Part shown: positions 59,543 to 64,000 of the stretch, one piece after another
Layout: each line of letters opens with the position of its first letter
How positions within the stretch are numbered: position 1 is the first letter of the stretch
Source of the DNA: Aquabacterium fontiphilum
Lineage (GTDB): Bacteria > Pseudomonadota > Gammaproteobacteria > Burkholderiales > Burkholderiaceae_C
NCBI RefSeq assembly: GCF_009909205.1
Contig: NZ_JAAAPN010000012.1
Coordinates: 1 to 64,000 of the forward strand
Length of the DNA: 64,000 nt
Reading direction: 5' to 3'
The notes under the pieces: model-generated
Databases searched by the model: none
Seen by the model: the letters and a program-made list of their open reading frames with translations, nothing else
What the model was told of the DNA's origin: nothing
Translations under genes and position numbers: made by a program

Positions 59543-60424
59543 ATGAGTTGGCTTGAGAAACTGTTGCCCCCGAAGATCCAGCCGACCGATCCGGCTGAGC
59601 GCCGCTCGGTGCCGGAGGGCCTGTGGGTCAAGTGCCCCTCGTGCGAGACCGTCCTGTACAAGAACGACCTCGAGGCGAATGTCAACGTGTGCCCCAAGTG
59701 CGGCCACCACCATCGCATTGGCGCGCGCGCACGGCTGGACGCCTTTCTCGATGGTGAAGGCCGCTACGAGATCGGCCAGGAGGTGCTGCCGGTCGACGCC
59801 CTGAAGTTCAAGGACAGCCGCAAGTATCCCGAGCGCCTCAAGCAAGGCATGGAAGCCACCGGCGAGACCGATGCCCTGATCGTGATGGGCGGCTCGGTGC
59901 ACAGCATCCCGGTGGTCGCCGCCTGCTTCGAGTTCGACTTCATGGGGGGCTCGATGGGCTCGGTGGTCGGTGAGCGCTTCGTGCGCGGTGTCGAAACCGC
60001 TGTGGATCAGAAGACGCCGTTCATCTCGTTCACCGCCACGGGCGGTGCGCGCATGCAGGAAGGCCTGCTGAGCCTGATGCAGATGGCCAAGACCAATGCG
60101 GCCCTCACACGCCTGGCCAAGGCGAAACTGCCCTACATCAGCGTGCTGACCGACCCGACCATGGGCGGCGTGTCGGCCTCGTTTGCCTTCATGGGCGATG
60201 TGGTGATCGCCGAGCCCCGCGCGCTGATCGGCTTTGCCGGCCCCCGTGTGATCGAGAACACCGTGCGCGAGGTGCTGCCCGAGGGCTTCCAGCGCGCTGA
60301 GTTCCTGATGCAGAAGGGCGCGGTCGACATGATCATGGACCGGCGCGAGATGCGCCTGGCCGTGGCGCGCCAGTTGGCCATCCTGCTGCGCCAGCCCGCC
60401 GACGCCGTCGCACTGTCGAGCTGA
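59543..60424 (+). CDS. accD: acetyl-CoA carboxylase carboxyltransferase subunit beta
   Basis: A 293-residue subunit for malonyl-CoA synthesis. The N-terminal zinc ribbon [23 protein letters not shown] (four Cys) and the crotonase-like core with [20 protein letters not shown] and [16 protein letters not shown] are present. ATG 59543 ([11 protein letters not shown]) is preferred to ATG 59537, because AAGGA is five bases ahead and this is the standard start. Terminated by a clear hairpin. Confidence 0.97.
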   Translation: MSWLEKLLPPKIQPTDPAERRSVPEGLWVKCPSCETVLYKNDLEANVNVCPKCGHHHRIGARARLDAFLDGEGRYEIGQEVLPVDALKFKDSRKYPERLKQGMEATGETDALIVMGGSVHSIPVVAACFEFDFMGGSMGSVVGERFVRGVETAVDQKTPFISFTATGGARMQEGLLSLMQMAKTNAALTRLAKAKLPYISVLTDPTMGGVSASFAFMGDVVIAEPRALIGFAGPRVIENTVREVLPEGFQRAEFLMQKGAVDMIMDRREMRLAVARQLAILLRQPADAVALSS

Positions 60425-60492
60425 CCCCTCCAGCTTGCACGCATGGACATCGGCCCGCTGGCCGACGCGCCGTGCGGTTTGCAGGCACCATG

Positions 60493-60524
60493 ACGGGCTG
60501 CGTGTGGCAGCCCGTTTTGTTTGT
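60493..60524 (+). terminator. intrinsic terminator after accD
   Basis: ACGGGCTGC (60493-60501) pairs with GCAGCCCGT (60507-60515), followed by TTTGTTTG. It ends the trpFBA-accD transcript and separates it from folC. Confidence 0.9.
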
Positions 60525-60554
60525 TTCCGTCCATCACGTTGTGTGACCCGTGCC

Positions 60555-61934
60555 ATGACCCCTGACGTGCCTCAGACCCTCGACCAGTGGCTCGCCCATT
60601 GCGAGCGACTTCACCCGGTTGCCATCGACATGGGGCTGGAACGGGTCGGCGCCGTCTGGCAGCGTGCGGACGTGACGCTGGGCACGCCCCTGGGCCATGA
60701 GCCTGCCGAGGGCGCACCCGTGGTCTTCACCGTGGCCGGCACCAATGGCAAGGGCTCGACCTGCGCCATGCTCGAGGGCATCTTGCTGGCCGGCGGCTTC
60801 CGGGTGGGTGTCTACGGCTCGCCGCATCTGGTGCACTTCGAAGAGCGCTGTCGCATCATGGGGCAGCCCGTGAAGGCCGATGACCTTGTGCCGCACTTCG
60901 CGGCCATCGAGGCGGCCCGAGGCGAGACGGCGCTGACGTATTTCGAGTTCACGACGCTGGCCATCCTGCGCCTGCTGGCGTCCAGCGGGCTGGATGCGGT
61001 CATCCTCGAAGTGGGGCTGGGCGGACGTCTGGATGCCGTCAACGTGGTTGACACCGACTGCGCCATCATCACCAGCATCGATCTGGATCACATGGAGTAC
61101 CTCGGGCCCGACCGCGAATCGATCGGACGTGAGAAGGCCGGCATCATGCGCGCCGGCCGGCCGGCCGTGGTGTCGGATCCGGCGATTCCAGCCTCCGTGG
61201 TCGCGCATGCGGAGGCCATCGGCGCCGACCTGTGGGTTTTTGGGCGCGATTTCAATTACGCAGGCGACCGCCAGCAGTGGTCGTGGGGCGGGCGGGCCAA
61301 GCGTTTCAACAGCATGGCCTACCCGTCGCTGCGCGGGGCGAACCAACTGCTCAACGCGGCCGGGGTGCTGGCTGCGCTGGAGGCGCTGCGCCACCGTCTG
61401 CCGGTGTCGGCGCAGGCGGTGCGCACAGGCCTGGCCACGGTCGAGCTGCCAGGGCGTTTCCAGATCGTGCCCGGCCAGCCCACGCTGATCCTGGATGTGG
61501 CCCACAACCCGCATGCGGCGGCCACGCTGGCCGCCAACCTCGACCAGATGGGCTTCTTCCCGCGGACACACGCCGTGTGGGGCGCCATGGCCGACAAAGA
61601 CCTGCCCGGCATGTTGCACAAGCTGTTGCCCCTGGTCGATGCCTGGTATTGCACCGACCTGCCGACCGCCCGCGCGGCCTCGGCTGCGCAGTTGGGTGAG
61701 GCCATTCGGGCCGCACGGCTGGCGAGCGCCTCGGCCACGCTGCCGGCCGAACAACTGACCACCCACCCGGACCCGCTCTCCGCCCTGCACGCCGCGCTGG
61801 CGGCGGCAGACCCGGCGGATAGAATCGTGGTTTTCGGGTCGTTCTACACCGTAGGTGGCGTGCTCCACGAGGGTCTGCCACGGTTGAACGCCCCCCACAT
61901 GCCCGCCGCCGGCTCCGATGCCGCCGGCGGTTGA
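60555..61934 (+). CDS. folC: bifunctional folylpolyglutamate / dihydrofolate synthase
   Basis: A 459-residue Mur-ligase-like ATPase adding glutamate to dihydropteroate and folates. P-loop VAGTNGKGSTCAMLEGIL, the omega-loop region GSPHLVHFEERCRI, EVGLGGRLDAVNVVDTD and the C-terminal ILDVAHNPHAA are present. ATG 60555 follows a short leader after the accD terminator. Upstream codons in frame encode arginine-rich sequence and lack a ribosome site. Confidence 0.96.
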   Translation: MTPDVPQTLDQWLAHCERLHPVAIDMGLERVGAVWQRADVTLGTPLGHEPAEGAPVVFTVAGTNGKGSTCAMLEGILLAGGFRVGVYGSPHLVHFEERCRIMGQPVKADDLVPHFAAIEAARGETALTYFEFTTLAILRLLASSGLDAVILEVGLGGRLDAVNVVDTDCAIITSIDLDHMEYLGPDRESIGREKAGIMRAGRPAVVSDPAIPASVVAHAEAIGADLWVFGRDFNYAGDRQQWSWGGRAKRFNSMAYPSLRGANQLLNAAGVLAALEALRHRLPVSAQAVRTGLATVELPGRFQIVPGQPTLILDVAHNPHAAATLAANLDQMGFFPRTHAVWGAMADKDLPGMLHKLLPLVDAWYCTDLPTARAASAAQLGEAIRAARLASASATLPAEQLTTHPDPLSALHAALAAADPADRIVVFGSFYTVGGVLHEGLPRLNAPHMPAAGSDAAGG

Positions 61935-61953
61935 GACGTTTTTCCCCGCATTC

Positions 61954-62733
61954 ATGTCGCTGTCGTCCCTTATTCAGCGCGCCCGCCGCGCGGTGGGTGC
62001 CCGCCCGGGTGCCGAGCCGGTTGTGGCCACCCCGGCCGACGTCGAGGCTGCCCGCGTGCGCGCCCGCCGCCGGCTGATCGGCATGCTGGTGCTGGTGGGC
62101 GCGGGCATGGTGATCTTTCCCACCTTTCTGGAAACGCAGCCGCGCCCGGTGTCGCCCGACGTGCAGGTGAGCCGCGCCGGGGCGTCCGCGCCGGCGGCCG
62201 GTGCCGTGTTGCCCGCGCCGCGCGTGGCCATGGCCCCTGTCCCGATCGAGAATGTGCCGCCGGTCGACGAGACGCCGATTGAGACGGCCGCGCCGGTGCA
62301 GGCAGACGCGCCGAGGCCGGCCGCGGCGCCTGCGCCCGAAGCAGCGCGGCCTGAGCCCCGCCAACAGCCCGAGCCGAAGCCCGAGCCGAAGCCTGCACCC
62401 CGACCAGAGCCGAAGCCGGAACCCAAGCCACAGCCTGTTGCGGTGGCCAAGCCGCCTGAATCGCGTGCCACAGCGGCCAGCAAGCCGGTCGAAGCACGGG
62501 CGGGTGAGCGCTATGTGGTTCAGTTCGGCGCCTTTGCTGACCCGAAGGCGGCGCGTGACGCCCGGCTGAAGCTGGAACGCCTGGGCATCCAGACCTATGC
62601 GCAACAGGTCGATACGCCGGATGGCAAGCGCACGCGCGTGCGCATGGGGCCCTACGCCACACGTGCCGAAGCCGACAAGGCCCTGGCGGCATTGCGCAAG
62701 GCCGGCCTTGATGGCAAGGTGTTGACGCTGTGA
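61954..62733 (+). CDS. dedD: SPOR-domain membrane protein (DedD-like)
   Basis: A 259-residue bitopic inner-membrane protein. A basic cytoplasmic part of about 50 residues comes before one transmembrane segment (~51-70: LIGMLVLVGAGMVIFPTFL). A long Pro/Ala linker with a PEPK repeat (~140-165) and a C-terminal SPOR domain (~185-258: YVVQFGAFADPKAARDARLKLERLG) follow. SPOR domains bind denuded glycan strands at the division septum. The folC-dedD-cvpA-purF order is the same as in E. coli. Confidence 0.92.
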   Translation: MSLSSLIQRARRAVGARPGAEPVVATPADVEAARVRARRRLIGMLVLVGAGMVIFPTFLETQPRPVSPDVQVSRAGASAPAAGAVLPAPRVAMAPVPIENVPPVDETPIETAAPVQADAPRPAAAPAPEAARPEPRQQPEPKPEPKPAPRPEPKPEPKPQPVAVAKPPESRATAASKPVEARAGERYVVQFGAFADPKAARDARLKLERLGIQTYAQQVDTPDGKRTRVRMGPYATRAEADKALAALRKAGLDGKVLTL

Positions 62734-62749
62734 GGGGCGAGGACAGCCG

Positions 62750-63274
62750 ATGGAGATGAGCACCGCCACGCTTTTGCCGGCCGGCGGCTCCTGGTTGGAC
62801 TGGGTGCTGCTGGGCAGCCTGGTGTTTTCCGTGCTGGTCGGCGCCTGGCGCGGGCTGGTGACCGAAGTGCTGGCGCTGCTGGGCTGGGTCGTGGCCTACC
62901 TTGCCGCCCGATTGTTTGGGGATACCGTGGCGGCTTTTCTGCCCATCGGCGAAGCGGGCAGCATGCTCAATGCCGTGGCCGGCATGGTGGTCGCCTTTGT
63001 GCTGGCCTGGGTGAGCTGGTCTGCATTGACCTGGCTCGTGAGCCGGCTGGTGCGGGCTTCTGTGCTCAGTGCGCCCGACCGCGTGCTGGGCGCAGGGTTC
63101 GGGCTGTTGCGCGGGCTGGTGATGGCCCTGCTGGTGTGCGTGCTGGTCAGCATGACACCCCTGGCGCGCCTGGATGTGTGGCAGGCCTCTGTGGGTGTGG
63201 CCTGGCTGCAGGCAGCACTGGTGGAGATGCGGCCGATGCTGCCGCCCGAGGTGCTGCCTTTTCTGCCGACCTGA
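62750..63274 (+). CDS. cvpA: CvpA family membrane protein
   Basis: A 174-residue (172 from ATG 62756) polytopic inner-membrane protein with about four to five hydrophobic segments. It has the family signature WLDWVLLGSLVFSVLVGAWRGLVTEVLALLGWVVAYLAA and LSAPDRVLGAGFGLLRGLVMALL. Named for colicin V production, it matters for envelope integrity and usually precedes purF, as here. GAGGAC lies before the ATG. Confidence 0.93.
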   Translation: MEMSTATLLPAGGSWLDWVLLGSLVFSVLVGAWRGLVTEVLALLGWVVAYLAARLFGDTVAAFLPIGEAGSMLNAVAGMVVAFVLAWVSWSALTWLVSRLVRASVLSAPDRVLGAGFGLLRGLVMALLVCVLVSMTPLARLDVWQASVGVAWLQAALVEMRPMLPPEVLPFLPT

Positions 63275-63318
63275 GTCGGCATCAATCGGATCGAATGCGT
63301 GTTTTTGAGAGGTGAATC

Positions 63319-64000
63319 ATGTGTGGCATCGTCGGAGTGATTTCCAAGGCGCCGGTCAACCAGCTGATCTATGACTCGCTGCTGCTGCTGCAGCATCGCG
63401 GTCAGGATGCAGCCGGCATCGTCACGGCCGGACCGGATGCCAAGGGCCGCAAGTTCTTCATGCACAAGGCGCGCGGCATGGTCAAGGACGTCTTCCGCAC
63501 CCGCAACATGCGCGCGTTGCCCGGCACGGCGGGCCTCGGCCAGGTGCGTTACCCCACGGCCGGCAATGCGTTCAACGAAGAAGAGGCCCAGCCCTTCTAC
63601 GTCAACGCCCCTTTCGGCATCGTGCTGGTGCACAACGGCAACCTGACCAACGCGCACGCGCTGAGCAAGGAGCTGTTCAACATCGACCGCCGCCACCTCA
63701 ACACCGACAGCGACACCGAGGTGCTGCTCAACGTGTTTGCCCACGAGCTGGAGCTCGCAGGGCGCGAGTTGCCGCTGACCCCGGCTGCGGTGTTCAAGGC
63801 CGTGCGTGCGGTGCACAAGCGCATCAAGGGCTCGTATGCCGTGATCGCGCTGATCGCAGGCCATGGCCTGGTGGCCTTCCGTGATCCGTTCGGCATCCGC
63901 CCGCTGTGCTACGGCGAGGCCGATCTGCCCGAAGGGCGTGAGGTGATGGTCGCCAGCGAATCGGTGGCGCTGGAAGGCACCAGCCACAAGTTCATCCGCG
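63319..64000 (+). CDS. purF: amidophosphoribosyltransferase, N-terminal part
   Basis: The first 227 codons of PurF, running off the window end. It begins MCGIVGVISK, so Cys2 becomes the N-terminal nucleophile of the glutaminase after Met removal. LLLLQHRGQDAAGI, GQVRYPTAGN, VHNGNLTNAH and FRDPFGIRPLCYG are the glutaminase-domain blocks. It catalyses the first committed step of purine synthesis. An AGAGG site (63309-63313) precedes the start. Confidence 0.97.
   Translation, partial: MCGIVGVISKAPVNQLIYDSLLLLQHRGQDAAGIVTAGPDAKGRKFFMHKARGMVKDVFRTRNMRALPGTAGLGQVRYPTAGNAFNEEEAQPFYVNAPFGIVLVHNGNLTNAHALSKELFNIDRRHLNTDSDTEVLLNVFAHELELAGRELPLTPAAVFKAVRAVHKRIKGSYAVIALIAGHGLVAFRDPFGIRPLCYGEADLPEGREVMVASESVALEGTSHKFIR

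Overview
The window is one continuous, gene-dense, GC-rich piece of a proteobacterial chromosome, most consistent with Burkholderiales (Comamonadaceae or the Leptothrix/Aquabacterium/Ideonella neighbourhood). The basis is gene order: sdhCDAB-sdhE-gltA, a GntR regulator divergent from mdh, an AcnD/PrpF-type methylcitrate operon, leuC-entericidin-leuD-leuB-asd-fimV-truA-trpFBA-accD-folC-dedD-cvpA-purF, and short intergenic gaps. The genus call is a guess. I see no rRNA, tRNA, CRISPR array, insertion sequence or prophage.

Layout. 1-8702: end of manC, an HAD phosphatase (gph or mupP) with ubiG, an AcoR-type sigma-54 activator divergent from an aldehyde dehydrogenase, an ArsC/Spx-like protein, and two tandem exported proteins of exactly 364 residues each. 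8706-22049: acnA, a bile-acid-symporter-like transporter, an Aer-type chemoreceptor, an RluA-type pseudouridine synthase, a FabH-like ketosynthase, exonuclease I, a secreted lipase with an extra C-terminal domain, two unknown membrane proteins and an AEC transporter. 22100-33941: acnB, an exported orphan, and the propionate (2-methylcitrate) operon prpB-prpC-acnD-prpF with divergent prpR. 33969-38899: a small membrane protein, a B12-type radical SAM protein overlapping a phospholipase-D lipoprotein, and a CitE/HpcH-like lyase. 39027-47946: a second chemoreceptor, mdh, a GntR regulator, sdhCDABE and gltA. 48162-64000: leucine genes, asd, fimV, truA, trpFBA, accD, folC, dedD, cvpA and the start of purF.

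How it works together. About 40 kb holds three aconitase-family enzymes (AcnA, AcnB, AcnD), two citrate-synthase-family enzymes (GltA, PrpC), malate dehydrogenase and the whole succinate dehydrogenase, so TCA and propionyl-CoA oxidation are physically clustered. Readable control sites include sigma-54 promoters with upstream inverted or repeated elements at the aldehyde dehydrogenase and prpB, near-identical sigma-28 (FliA) promoters in front of both chemoreceptors, an 18-bp perfect palindrome between mdh and gntR, and an unusual hairpin plus candidate leader ORF ahead of fimV. The least explained items are the tandem 364-residue proteins, the radical SAM/phospholipase-D pair, the lipase C-terminal domain and the fimV leader. 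All of this was read by eye; no searches were run.
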